Positions 1 through 6,039 of a DNA stretch of 8,407 nt are shown piece by piece. Numbering within the stretch: position 1 is the first letter of the stretch; every line of letters starts with the position of its first letter. The notes below the pieces were generated by a model that saw only the letters and a program-made list of their open reading frames with translations, did not search any database and was not told the origin of the DNA. The position numbers and the translations under genes are program-made. The DNA lies in NCBI GenBank assembly GCA_024231375.1, contig JAAEQP010000497.1, positions 1 to 8,407 of the forward strand, given 5' to 3'. Source of the DNA: a bacterium. Lineage in GTDB: Bacteria > Hydrogenedentota > Hydrogenedentia > Hydrogenedentiales > SLHB01.

Positions 1-211
1 ACAGGGTTGACGAGGTCAATCCCGCGCCGATGAGCCCCGTGATCCATTCGAGGAGACTGTAGTTGAGACCAATGATCACGATTACGACCCCGGCCGCAAG
101 CCACAGGACCGAGTATTCTTCCTTCAGCTTGCGGCGGCGGACCAGCTCAATAATGGCCACCAGCAAGGCCAAACCGCATGCCGCCGCCGTAATTCGTTGT
201 CGAATGTCCAC
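1..211 (-). CDS. DUF2304 family small membrane protein (3' end cut by window edge)
   Basis: Starts at a GTG (211-209) and stays open to the window edge, giving 70 codons; it has no stop in the window. The GTG is preceded by an AGGGAG-type ribosome binding site about 8 bases upstream. The product begins VDIRQRI, has a first hydrophobic helix at about residues 8-22, a basic/acidic linker (RRRKLKEEYS) and a second hydrophobic helix at about 32-50. This helix - RRxKLxEEYS - WL layout is that of DUF2304 proteins, normally about 110-120 residues, so 40-50 residues are probably missing. It follows the glycosyltransferase gene by 11 bp. DUF2304 genes are often found directly after DPM1-like GT2 genes, and the pair is thought to act on polyprenol-phosphate sugars at the membrane; the precise role of DUF2304 is not known to me. 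Family call rests on the motif and the context. Confidence 0.75.
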   Translation of the reverse strand, partial: MDIRQRITAAACGLALLVAIIELVRRRKLKEEYSVLWLAAGVVIVIIGLNYSLLEWITGLIGAGLTSSTL

Positions 212-222
212 AGTACCACTCC

Positions 223-933
223 CTATGAAAGCTTCTCTTTGCGCAGCAGGTTCAGGGGGATGTCGAGCGCCATCTTGAACAGGTAATACACGGGCCGCAG
301 ACCCGAATGAATGGTGGCGCCCGACGCGTCGGGATGCATCACCACCGGCGCTTCGGCGACCCGGAATCCGTGCCGGTGCAGCAGCACCAGCACGTCCGTG
401 TCGGGATAGTCGGTGGGGTAAAGGTCGCGACAGAAGAAATCGACGACCTTGCCGTTCATGGCTTGGAACCCGCTCGTGGGGTCGGTCACGGTGGCGCCCG
501 TCAACAGGGACGCCAGTCTGCGGAACACGATCATGCCTGCCCGGCGCAACAATGGAATGGTGTAGGTTTGGCCTTCAAGAAAGCGCGACCCGATGCATAG
601 GTCACACGCGTCCGACCGGACCCGGTCCAGCAGCAACTCGATGCCGGCCGAGTCGTGTTGGCCGTCGCTGTCCATCTGCACCAGAAACCGGACGCCCCGC
701 TGTTGCGCGTACTTGTACCCCGTCTGGAGGGCCACGCCGTAGCCCATGTTAAAGGGAAGCGGGAGCACGGTGGCGCCTGCCTCGCGCGCCCGCGCTGCCG
801 TGTCGTCCTTGGAGCCGTCGTCCACCACGACGACGGCCGCCTCCGGCGACGCGGCACGCACGTTGGTGACGACCGTGCCGATGCGGGACCCCTCGTTGAA
901 GGCGGGGAGCAGGATCATGGTGTCGGAATCCAT
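223..933 (-). CDS. Family 2 glycosyltransferase, DPM1/polyprenol-phosphate type
   Basis: A 236-residue GT2 (GT-A fold) enzyme expected to transfer a sugar from a nucleotide sugar to a polyprenyl phosphate or similar acceptor at the cytoplasmic membrane face. Visible motifs: LLPAFNEG (residues 8-15), VVVVDDGS (34-41, nucleotide binding), N62-MGYG, the QMDSDGQH metal-binding DXD segment (86-93), GSRF and TDPTSGFQ further on. There is no C-terminal membrane segment, unlike ArnC-type enzymes; the DUF2304 partner downstream may provide membrane attachment. The frame stays open upstream to position 1176, but residues before the ATG at 933 look non-conserved and that extension would cross the sigma-54 promoter of the divergent psp operon. 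The ATG at 933 has no clear Shine-Dalgarno but sits about 7 bases after a good -10 box, fitting a leaderless message. An ATG at 918 (MILLPAFNEG) is a second possible start. Substrate cannot be told. Confidence 0.85.
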   Translation of the reverse strand: MDSDTMILLPAFNEGSRIGTVVTNVRAASPEAAVVVVDDGSKDDTAARAREAGATVLPLPFNMGYGVALQTGYKYAQQRGVRFLVQMDSDGQHDSAGIELLLDRVRSDACDLCIGSRFLEGQTYTIPLLRRAGMIVFRRLASLLTGATVTDPTSGFQAMNGKVVDFFCRDLYPTDYPDTDVLVLLHRHGFRVAEAPVVMHPDASGATIHSGLRPVYYLFKMALDIPLNLLRKEKLS

Positions 934-939
934 GCCGCA

Positions 940-968
940 AGTGTACGTGGGCGGCATGAAGTCGTCAA
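940..968 (-). promoter_or_regulatory. Sigma-70-type promoter of the glycosyltransferase operon
   Basis: On the minus strand TTGACG (968-963) is followed after exactly 17 bases by TACACT (945-940). The -35 matches consensus in 5 of 6 positions, the -10 in 4 of 6. Counting 7 bases past the -10 puts the predicted start of transcription on the A of the ATG at 933, so there would be no 5' leader. Pattern match only. Confidence 0.45.
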
Positions 969-1169
969 CAGGCACCGATCTCCAATAGGCACAGGCAGCT
1001 ACGAAGAGGCATCGTACCGAACTGCGGCGAGCCCCTGTTCTGGGGGATTTGCCCAAGTTGAGGCGAGTTTGGCCCAGATCGGGACGTATTCGCCGCGTAC
1101 TCTGGTGGCCCATTTCGGGCATTGCTCGGTAAACCCATGCAAGACAGTGCCTTACGGCTTCCGATACAC

Positions 1170-1186
1170 TTGGCACACGGGTTGCT
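1170..1186 (+). promoter_or_regulatory. Sigma-54 (-24/-12) promoter of the psp operon
   Basis: The sequence TTGGCAC-ACGGG-TTGCT (1170-1186) matches the RpoN consensus YTGGCACG-N4-TTGCW at every defined position but one (A for G after GGCAC). The invariant GG (1172-1173) and GC (1184-1185) are separated by exactly 10 bases, as required. Predicted transcription start is near 1197, leaving a 60-base leader before pspA. Proteobacterial psp operons are classically sigma-54 controlled through the enhancer-binding protein PspF, so position, orientation and neighbour gene all agree. No pspF gene lies in the window. Confidence 0.85.
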
Positions 1187-1256
1187 CTCTATAGGGAGGA
1201 CGTCACAACGAGCGTCGCGCCTCGTGCGCGGCGGTGGAACGCTGGAGGATTGAGCA

Positions 1257-1943
1257 ATGGGTATCTTTTCAAGGGTACGAGACATTATCAGTTCGAACAT
1301 CAACTCGATGCTCGACAAAGCCGAGGACCCGGAAAAGCTGATCAAGATGATGATCCGCGAGATGGAAGACACGCTCGTGGAGATCAAGGCCTCGTGTGCC
1401 GGGGCCATGGCCACCAAGAAGAAGATCGGCCGTGACCTGGAAGGCGTGCGTACGCGCGCTGACGAATGGGCCGACCGCGCCCAGTTGGCGGTCGACAAGG
1501 GCCGCGACGACCTTGGCCGCGAGGCTCTGGTCGAGAAGCGCCGGATGCTGGACCGCGTGACGTCGTTGGAGCAGGAACTTGCCCAATGCGATTCGTTGGT
1601 GGAACAGTACCAGGCTGATATAATGCAGATTGAGGAGAAACTGGCTTTGGCGCGCGAGAAGCAGCGCGTCCTGGTGCAGCGCCACATTCACGCCCAGCAT
1701 AAGAAGCGTGCCGAGACGGGCATCCGCAAGGCCGACACGTCGGGCGCCATGGCGAAATTCGAAACCCTTGAGAACCGCATCGAGCGGATGGAAGCCGAGG
1801 CGGACCTGGTGAACTTCGGGCGCAAGCCCAGTCTCGATGAGGAGTTCGCCCAGCTTGGCGGCGACGAAGACATTGAGCAGGAACTGGAGGCCTTGCGCGA
1901 AGCGGCCAAGAAGGGCGAGAAGGCGGAAAAGGAAGAGAAGTAA
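1257..1943 (+). CDS. pspA: Phage shock protein A (PspA/IM30/Vipp1 family)
   Basis: A 228-residue protein, close to the usual length of about 220. It opens with the family's amphipathic N-terminal helix (MGIFSRVRDIISSNIN) followed by the diagnostic segment NSMLDKAEDPEKLI (residues 16-29) and MxREMED. The remainder is almost wholly charged heptad-like helix, as expected for the coiled-coil ESCRT-III-like fold, ending in a Lys/Glu-rich tail (AAKKGEKAEKEEK). PspA binds anionic, stressed inner membrane and oligomerises to limit proton leakage; in Proteobacteria it also inhibits the activator PspF until stress releases it. The ATG is preceded by GGAGG (1244-1248). It is first in an operon behind a sigma-54 promoter and 45 bp ahead of the first PspB-like gene, which makes the phage-shock reading stronger than a Vipp1 (thylakoid-type) reading; the long Vipp1 C-terminal extension is also not evident. 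Confidence 0.95.
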   Translation: MGIFSRVRDIISSNINSMLDKAEDPEKLIKMMIREMEDTLVEIKASCAGAMATKKKIGRDLEGVRTRADEWADRAQLAVDKGRDDLGREALVEKRRMLDRVTSLEQELAQCDSLVEQYQADIMQIEEKLALAREKQRVLVQRHIHAQHKKRAETGIRKADTSGAMAKFETLENRIERMEAEADLVNFGRKPSLDEEFAQLGGDEDIEQELEALREAAKKGEKAEKEEK

Positions 1944-1988
1944 CCGTTGGCCAGGAAGGTCGGCGACACGGAGTGGGAGGGCTGAACG

Positions 1989-2444
1989 ATGGGGTGCTTG
2001 AGAGCGATTCTGATTGTATTCTGCATACTCATCATTCTACCGTTCCTCCTGAGCGCCTGCTCCATGGCCATTGCCATCGCGTTTCCGCCGATTGGCAACG
2101 CGTATGCGGACGCGCTCCATCAGTTCGGATTCGTCGATCAGGTCCGGGGAGTCTCAGCGATGTCCATGTTTGGCGTCTCGCTTCTACCGATGCTCTTCAT
2201 CGCGCTCGTGATTATTGCTCTGTTGCGGCTCCTGCGGGACGAGCCCGGGCAAGCCAAGACCCCGCGGCGTCAGCGACGGGAACCCCGCTCCGGACGGACA
2301 AGGGGGCCCGAATCGGAAGGCGAGCAGTTCACGCGCGACGAGACGCGCATGATTCAGGAACTGCATCAGGGATTCTCGCGGATGGAAGAACGGGTCGAAT
2401 CGCTCGAAACCATACTGATTGACGCACACCGCCGCCGGAAGTAG
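1989..2444 (+). CDS. PspB-like membrane protein, first of three (two membrane helices)
   Basis: A 151-residue protein with a strong ribosome binding site (GGGAGG about 8 bases before the ATG). It has a hydrophobic N-terminus (residues 5-34), a second hydrophobic helix at about 58-82, a basic, proline- and arginine-rich linker (about 86-110), and a C-terminal helix (MIQELHQGFSRMEERV-ESLETIL) nearly identical to the ends of the next two gene products. The same pattern, MRERIQALESIL, ends E. coli PspB, whose cytoplasmic helix works with PspC and binds PspA. At 151 residues it is about twice the length of classical PspB (74) and has an extra membrane helix. The N-terminal segment also contains LSAC at residues 21-24, which would pass as a lipobox, so a lipoprotein form is a weaker alternative. 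Assignment as PspB-like is by motif and operon position, not overall similarity. Confidence 0.7.
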   Translation: MGCLRAILIVFCILIILPFLLSACSMAIAIAFPPIGNAYADALHQFGFVDQVRGVSAMSMFGVSLLPMLFIALVIIALLRLLRDEPGQAKTPRRQRREPRSGRTRGPESEGEQFTRDETRMIQELHQGFSRMEERVESLETILIDAHRRRK

Positions 2445-2946
2445 CGGCTTCGTCTAGGAGGGCAACTCGATATGACTGTGACGTGGGCCGCGATCATCCT
2501 GGCACTGGCCGTCCTGGTGCCGCTGGCAGCCATTGCCGCGCCAATCATCATCACACTGGGCATTGTACGGATGCTGTCCGGCCGGTCCAGGGCGAACGAG
2601 GCCACCGTGGCCGAGGCGCACCTCATCCAGGAGATTCACGGCAGTCTGGCGAGGATGGAAGCCCGAGTGGATTCGCTGGAGACCATCCTGCTCGAGGCTG
2701 ACGAAGGCAACGCCAAAGGACGGCGCGCGAAGGGCGCGGCCAGGGAGACGGACTGATGCTGACTGAAGTCATCACCGTTATCGGGATGTTCATCGTCCTC
2801 ATCGTTTGTGCGGTGACCGTCGCCATCACAACGGTCCTTCGCAACGCAAGGGACGGCAGGTCGCCAGAATCCAACGCCGCCGAAGCGCAAATGATACAGG
2901 ACATGCACCGGTCCATGATGAAAATGGAAGAACGGGTCGAATCGCT
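2382..2946 (+). repeat. Direct DNA repeat linking first and third PspB-like genes
   Basis: Positions 2382-2404 and 2924-2946 are identical over 23 bp, starting ATGGAAGAACGGG and ending GAATCGCT. Both code for MEERVES(L). The corresponding part of the middle gene (about 2655-2690) encodes nearly the same residues (MEARVDSLETIL) with different codons. This indicates duplication of the PspB-like gene with later divergence, or gene conversion between the outer copies. Confidence 0.75.
2472..2756 (+). CDS. PspB-like membrane protein, second of three
   Basis: A 94-residue protein with one long N-terminal hydrophobic helix (about residues 5-34), a short basic turn (RMLSGRSRAN), then the shared C-terminal helix (HLIQEIHGSLARMEARV-DSLETILLE). 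A basic tail rich in Lys/Arg (about residues 80-92) follows. Overall layout, one membrane helix plus a cytoplasmic amphipathic helix ending ESIL/ETIL, is that of PspB. The ribosome binding site AGGAGGG lies at 2456-2462. The gene starts 27 bp after its paralogue, and its stop TGA shares a base with the ATG of the next gene (TGATG), implying translational coupling. Expected role: inner-membrane stress sensing with PspC and control of PspA; which of the three paralogues does this is unknown. Confidence 0.75.
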   Translation: MTVTWAAIILALAVLVPLAAIAAPIIITLGIVRMLSGRSRANEATVAEAHLIQEIHGSLARMEARVDSLETILLEADEGNAKGRRAKGAARETD

Positions 2947-2980
2947 TGAGACGATCCTGCTCGAAAGGGAACGCAAATGA
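2756..2980 (+). CDS. PspB-like membrane protein, third of three
   Basis: A 74-residue protein, exactly the length of E. coli PspB, with one membrane helix (about residues 4-27), a short polar linker (RNARDGRSPESNAAEAQ) and the shared C-terminal helix (MIQDMHRSMMKMEERV-ESLETILLERERK). Of the three it is nearest in plan to classical PspB. Its ATG overlaps the previous stop by one base, and no separate strong Shine-Dalgarno is evident, so it is probably translated by coupling. A 23-bp stretch at 2924-2946 within the C-terminal helix is identical to 2382-2404 in the first paralogue, showing that these two copies are related at DNA level. Confidence 0.75.
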   Translation: MLTEVITVIGMFIVLIVCAVTVAITTVLRNARDGRSPESNAAEAQMIQDMHRSMMKMEERVESLETILLERERK

Positions 2981-3042
2981 ACCGTTGCAGACGAGAGGGA
3001 ACGGGAAGCGGATCGCGCCATTCGAGCGCCGGGAGTCGAACC

Positions 3043-3438
3043 ATGAACCAGGAACACGAAGAACGCAGGCCCGGCCTGTACCGTTCGCGGAGGGGCCTCA
3101 TCTTCGGCGTATGCAAGGGCATGTCGGAGCACCTCGACATTTCATTGTTCTGGGTGCGCGTGGGCGCCGTCGCATTCTTCTTCCTGTCCACCGGTTGGAT
3201 AGCGGCGGGCGTATACGTGCTCGCGGCCGTGCTGATGAAACCCGAGCCCGTGATTCCCTTCAAGCAAGACTCGGACCGCGAGTTCTACGACTCCTACGTC
3301 AATTCGCGCGAAATGGCCATCCGCCGCCTCAAGCGGACCTTCGACAACCTGGACCGGCGCATCCGCCGGATCGAGGACATCGTCACCGCCCGCGACTACG
3401 ACTGGGACAAGCGGCTCAACGAAACGGCCGGCGAATAA
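3043..3438 (+). CDS. pspC: Phage shock protein C (PspC domain)
   Basis: A 131-residue protein. The PspC domain spans about residues 12-67: LYRSRRG-LIFGVCKGMSEHL, then VRVGAVAFFFLS and a second hydrophobic run (WIAAGVYVLAAVLM) ending in KPEP, matching the GVCAGIA - VR - LDP plan of PspC. The C-terminal part (about 90-128) is a charged helix with RRLKRTFDNLDRRIRRIEDIV followed by TARDYDWDKR, comparable to the cytoplasmic end of E. coli PspC and to the heptads of the PspB-like proteins just upstream. PspC is an inner-membrane sensor that with PspB draws PspA away from its regulator. The ATG at 3043 has GGGAG 7 bases upstream. An in-frame ATG at 2977, overlapping the previous stop as ATGA, would add 22 Gly/Ser/Arg-rich residues; it is possible but the added residues look non-conserved. 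Confidence 0.9.
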   Translation: MNQEHEERRPGLYRSRRGLIFGVCKGMSEHLDISLFWVRVGAVAFFFLSTGWIAAGVYVLAAVLMKPEPVIPFKQDSDREFYDSYVNSREMAIRRLKRTFDNLDRRIRRIEDIVTARDYDWDKRLNETAGE

Positions 3439-3468
3439 CTCGCCGCAAGAGAAGGAAGACAGGGACTG

Positions 3469-3936
3469 ATGCAAGCGGAGCGCTCAACAGAGCGCGGAGA
3501 CGTGTCTGTCCCTGGTTTCTCGGAGGAGAAGCGACCTTTGGAAACGCACGTCAAGATCCTCGGGGTTCTGTACATTGTCCTGAATGGGTTGACGCTGTTG
3601 ACCATCGCTCTTCTTGCGCTCCTCTTCTTCGTGTTCGGCGTGTCGGCCCTGGCGATGGAAGGAACGGAAGAGATGGCCATCGGCCTCGGCGTGACCGGCC
3701 TCGTGGGAGGCCTGGTCATGGCGTTCTGCGTGGCCATCGCACTGCCCGGGTTCATCACGGGATTCGGTTTGCTTGGATTCAAGCCCTGGGCTCGTGTGCT
3801 GGCCATCGTGCTCGGGGCGCTCGGACTGCTCCAGTTCCCCTTCGGCACCGCCTTGGGCATCTACACGCTGGTGATTCTCTTGAAAGACGAAACCGGCCAA
3901 CTCTTCTCACCCGACCGCTACTACTCCACCTACTGA
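3469..3936 (+). CDS. Unrecognised multi-pass membrane protein at the end of the psp operon
   Basis: A 155-residue protein that I cannot name. After a polar N-terminus of about 26 residues it has about four hydrophobic helices: roughly 28-61, 71-87, 88-102 and 106-135, separated by short loops, including GFGLLGFKPWAR, in which a Gly-rich turn is followed by a conserved-looking Lys-Pro-Trp-Ala-Arg. The end (LKDETGQLFSPDRYYSTY) is polar and probably cytoplasmic. Small membrane proteins with a GxGLL-(K/R)PWAR segment are common among unannotated bacterial proteins, but I know no function. It begins 30 bp after pspC on the same strand with no promoter or terminator between, so it is very likely co-transcribed and may be an envelope-stress component. 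Other in-frame starts are possible, for example the ATG-free region before ETHVKIL makes 3469 the only good ATG. Confidence 0.7.
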   Translation: MQAERSTERGDVSVPGFSEEKRPLETHVKILGVLYIVLNGLTLLTIALLALLFFVFGVSALAMEGTEEMAIGLGVTGLVGGLVMAFCVAIALPGFITGFGLLGFKPWARVLAIVLGALGLLQFPFGTALGIYTLVILLKDETGQLFSPDRYYSTY

Positions 3937-3963
3937 TCGAGCAGCTGCCTCACGAACCATGTA

Positions 3964-3978
3964 CGCACCTCCGGTGCG
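3964..3978 (+). terminator. Possible weak terminator hairpin after the psp operon
   Basis: CGCACC (3964-3969) and GGTGCG (3973-3978) form a 6-bp perfect stem with a 3-base loop, 28 bp past the last psp-operon stop codon, followed by GTTTCTC. The T tract is poor, so efficiency as an intrinsic terminator is doubtful. Confidence 0.35.
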
Positions 3979-4105
3979 GTTTCTCCCGCGCACCGTTAGC
4001 CTCGTTCCGTCGCACGGGATCGCCCCACGCGCTGGACACTCCGGTGGCTGAATCGCCCTAACACATTTAACTCCCTGTCTTTAAGCCCTTATTCGCGCCC
4101 GGGGG

Positions 4106-4135
4106 TTGACAGAATCGAGAATTCGGGAATAGAAT
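4106..4135 (+). promoter_or_regulatory. Sigma-70-type promoter of the TetR gene
   Basis: A perfect -35 box TTGACA (4106-4111) and a -10 box TAGAAT (4130-4135, 5 of 6) separated by 18 bases. Predicted start of transcription is about 4142, giving a leader of about 105 bases before the GTG at 4247. Confidence 0.7.
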
Positions 4136-4148
4136 GAGTTGTCGAAGA

Positions 4149-4162
4149 TAGACTCCAGTCTA
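4149..4162. promoter_or_regulatory. Candidate TetR operator (perfect 6-2-6 palindrome)
   Basis: TAGACT-CC-AGTCTA is a perfect inverted repeat with a 2-base centre, beginning about 7 bases after the predicted transcription start of the TetR gene. TetR-family dimers typically bind short palindromes of 12-20 bp overlapping their own promoter, so binding here would block early elongation or initiation and give negative autoregulation. I did not see a second copy elsewhere in the window. Confidence 0.5.
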
Positions 4163-4246
4163 GTTTTGATAACGCAGTATCGGAAGGTCGCCGGATGTCG
4201 GCGGGCGCTTCTTGGGTTGCGGACCGGGGCGGGAGGGGAGGATTCT

Positions 4247-5074
4247 GTGATCTCACGGGAAATGAAGACGGTGTCGAGGGGCAAAGCCCGTGAGATGCGT
4301 GTTCGCGACGACCTGTACATGGAAGTCGCGCAACGGCTGATTCTCTCCGAAGGATTCCACAATGTGTCGCTGGGCCGGATCGCGTCCGAGACGGGATTCT
4401 CAAAGGCGACCATCTACCAGCGGTTCAGCTGCAAAGAAGAACTCATCGTGGAACTCGGGTGCCGTCTCCGCCGGGACATGAACCGGATGATGCGGCGCGG
4501 CGCGGAGTACAACGGTACGCCGCGCGAGCGACTGCTGGCCATGGGTGAGGCGATTCGATTCTACTCCAAGGTTTGGGCGGACAACGTCCGGCTCCTCGAC
4601 GTCATTGACACTGAAACAGTGATCGCCAAGGTGCCGGAACACCTCCAGGCGTCGATGGCCGACTTGGATGTGGAGCTCTTCGGTCTCCTGAAGCAACCCG
4701 TGTACGATGCAATTGAGTCGGGCGACTTGGTGCTGCCGACCGGATGCTCGCCCTCAACTCTGTGTTTCGCGCTCTGGACGATGATAGACGGTTGGGGCAG
4801 TGCGGTGGCCGGAACCGCGCAGGACGACATCTTCGAGTTGGACAGTCTCATCGATGCCGTCCTTCACAACTGCCAGATGCTCTTCGACGGATATGGCTGG
4901 CGGCCGCTGAGTACCGAATGGGACTACGAGTCCGTGTTTGAGAAGGTGCGGGAGATCCTTGCCGAGGACTCGGACGACGTTGTCGCTTCGGAGGCGACCG
5001 GATTGGGGCACAGCGACGCACCCCTGGAAGTCGGGGTGGTCTCGGGAGAAGGAGGTGACACTGAACGTTCGTGA
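4247..5074 (+). CDS. TetR/AcrR-family transcriptional regulator
   Basis: A 275-residue regulator. The N-terminal TetR DNA-binding domain covers about residues 18-66: helix 1 (LYMEVAQRLILSEGF), then NVSLGRIASETGFSKATIYQRFSCKEEL, in which the helix-turn-helix (about 41-60) and the closing K-EEL are typical. The C-terminal ligand/dimer domain (about 75-245) is not assignable to a ligand class. The last 35 residues are acidic and low complexity, with an SGEGGDTERS end. Length is above the usual 190-230. The GTG at 4247 is chosen because GGGAGGGGAGG lies about 6 bases before it; an ATG 15 bases later (4262) has only a weak GGGA. Promoter and palindrome upstream suggest it represses itself. Its next neighbour, an 80-bp gap away, is a pseudopilin gene with its own ribosome binding site; any regulatory link is unproven. 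Confidence 0.85.
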   Translation: MISREMKTVSRGKAREMRVRDDLYMEVAQRLILSEGFHNVSLGRIASETGFSKATIYQRFSCKEELIVELGCRLRRDMNRMMRRGAEYNGTPRERLLAMGEAIRFYSKVWADNVRLLDVIDTETVIAKVPEHLQASMADLDVELFGLLKQPVYDAIESGDLVLPTGCSPSTLCFALWTMIDGWGSAVAGTAQDDIFELDSLIDAVLHNCQMLFDGYGWRPLSTEWDYESVFEKVREILAEDSDDVVASEATGLGHSDAPLEVGVVSGEGGDTERS

Positions 5075-5154
5075 AAGGCTTAGGTACAAGAGGGCAACGA
5101 GCTTTTATCACAATGAAACTTAGAGCAACATCGGTTGTAGAGGAGTAATGAGCC

Positions 5155-6018
5155 ATGAGTAAGCGGGGGTTTACGCTGATTGAGCTTCTAGTGGTGATCG
5201 CGATCATTGGCATTCTGGCGGCGATCTTGCTGCCTGCGCTGGCACGGGCCCGGGAAGCCGCACGCCGCGCAAGCTGCCAGAACAACCTGAAACAGTTCGG
5301 CATCATCTTCAAGATGTATGCCAACGAATCGAAGGGCGAAAAGTGGCCCACCTTGGCAAAGTGGGAAGGCGACGGCTGCACGCCCTACCACTACATGAAC
5401 ACGTTTCCTGAAGGCACGGCGATCTATCCGGAGTACATGACGGACCCGGCGATCAGCATCTGTCCGTCGGATTCGGGTTCCGGGCAGCAGGATAACAACC
5501 TGGACAGCTTCCACCAGGGCGGCGATCCGGACGCGCCGTGGGAGCCGTGCCGGTTCCGTAGCGTGTCCTACAACTACTTCGCATGGGCGATGGATCTGTC
5601 GAACTACGCCACCAAGGACATCAACGACGTCACCTTTGACATGTGGGCGGATTTCAACGCCGACTTCATCGCGGCCTTCGGCAGCGTATCCGGCGACGTG
5701 GCCGCGTGGGACGGATCCGACCCGTCGGTGTTCGAGGACGACATTCCGACCGCTAGCGGCGGCACGGTCTACCGTCTTCGTGAAGGCATCGAGCGCTTCC
5801 TCATCTCGGACATCAACAATCCCGCCGCCACGGCCCAGGCCCAGAGCGACATCTGGGTGATGTTCGACGATATCAACGGCAAGTACATCCAGTTCATGAA
5901 CCACATTCCGGGCGGCTGCAACGTGTTGTTCATGGATGGCCACGTGAAGTTCATCCGGTACCCGGGCGCTGAGCCCGTGTGCGTCGCGTGGGCGGATCTG
6001 GCCGGCGAGGTATTCTAG
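5155..6018 (+). CDS. DUF1559 pseudopilin-like protein (type II secretion/type IV pilin N-terminus)
   Basis: A 287-residue protein. It has a class III prepilin signal: SKRG followed by [20 protein letters not shown], with cleavage expected after Gly5 by prepilin peptidase PilD and Glu at mature position 5. The hydrophobic helix passes into [28 protein letters not shown] (residues 30-58), the standard DUF1559/SBP_bac_10 segment. Near the C-terminus, [18 protein letters not shown] matches the H-X9-DG motif of this family, but with ten rather than nine residues between His and Asp. The central part contains two CPSD/C-rich and aromatic loops typical of these proteins. Members are very numerous in Planctomycetes and relatives; role is presumed to be in a pseudopilus or surface structure, substrate unknown. 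Start: ATG after AGGAG (about 10 bases upstream). Stands alone, flanked by TetR and a hairpin. Confidence 0.9.
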   Translation: MSKRGFTLIELLVVIAIIGILAAILLPALARAREAARRASCQNNLKQFGIIFKMYANESKGEKWPTLAKWEGDGCTPYHYMNTFPEGTAIYPEYMTDPAISICPSDSGSGQQDNNLDSFHQGGDPDAPWEPCRFRSVSYNYFAWAMDLSNYATKDINDVTFDMWADFNADFIAAFGSVSGDVAAWDGSDPSVFEDDIPTASGGTVYRLREGIERFLISDINNPAATAQAQSDIWVMFDDINGKYIQFMNHIPGGCNVLFMDGHVKFIRYPGAEPVCVAWADLAGEVF

Positions 6019-6039
6019 TCTTCCAAGTGACCGTGCGAA

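Larger units (their letters stand above)
3937..4246. other. Intergenic stretch between psp operon and TetR gene
   Basis: About 310 bp with no convincing gene. It holds, in order, a weak hairpin (3964-3978), about 125 bp in which I see nothing specific, a TTGACA/TAGAAT promoter (4106-4135), a perfect palindrome (4149-4162) and the untranslated leader of the TetR gene. The reading frame that is open from 4139 begins with a TTG that has no ribosome binding site and is better read as leader. Confidence 0.6.

Noticed and set aside
934..1176. N-terminal extension of the glycosyltransferase reading frame up to a GTG at 1176
   Set aside because: The 81 extra residues look non-conserved, the canonical GT2 start is around 918-933, and the extension would overlap the psp sigma-54 promoter.
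1989..2060. First PspB-like protein as a lipoprotein (LSAC lipobox at residues 21-24)
   Set aside because: Possible, but only one basic residue precedes a very hydrophobic run, and hydrophobicity continues past the Cys, which fits a membrane helix better.
2977..3042. Upstream ATG for pspC overlapping the preceding stop
   Set aside because: Would add a low-complexity stretch rich in Gly, Ser and Arg; the ATG at 3043 has the better ribosome binding site. Not fully excluded.
2946..4061. A 371-codon open frame overlapping pspC and the following gene on the same strand
   Set aside because: It is Arg/His/Pro/Gly-rich, resembles no protein, and lies in another frame over two well-supported genes; typical high-GC shadow.
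4139..4246. TTG at 4139 as start of the TetR gene
   Set aside because: It would lie at or before the predicted transcription start and has no ribosome binding site; GTG 4247 has a strong one.
5149..5163. Tiny upstream open frame (Met-Ser-His-Glu-stop) overlapping the pseudopilin start
   Set aside because: Formed by the ATGAGCCATGAGTAA sequence at the start; four codons, most likely chance.
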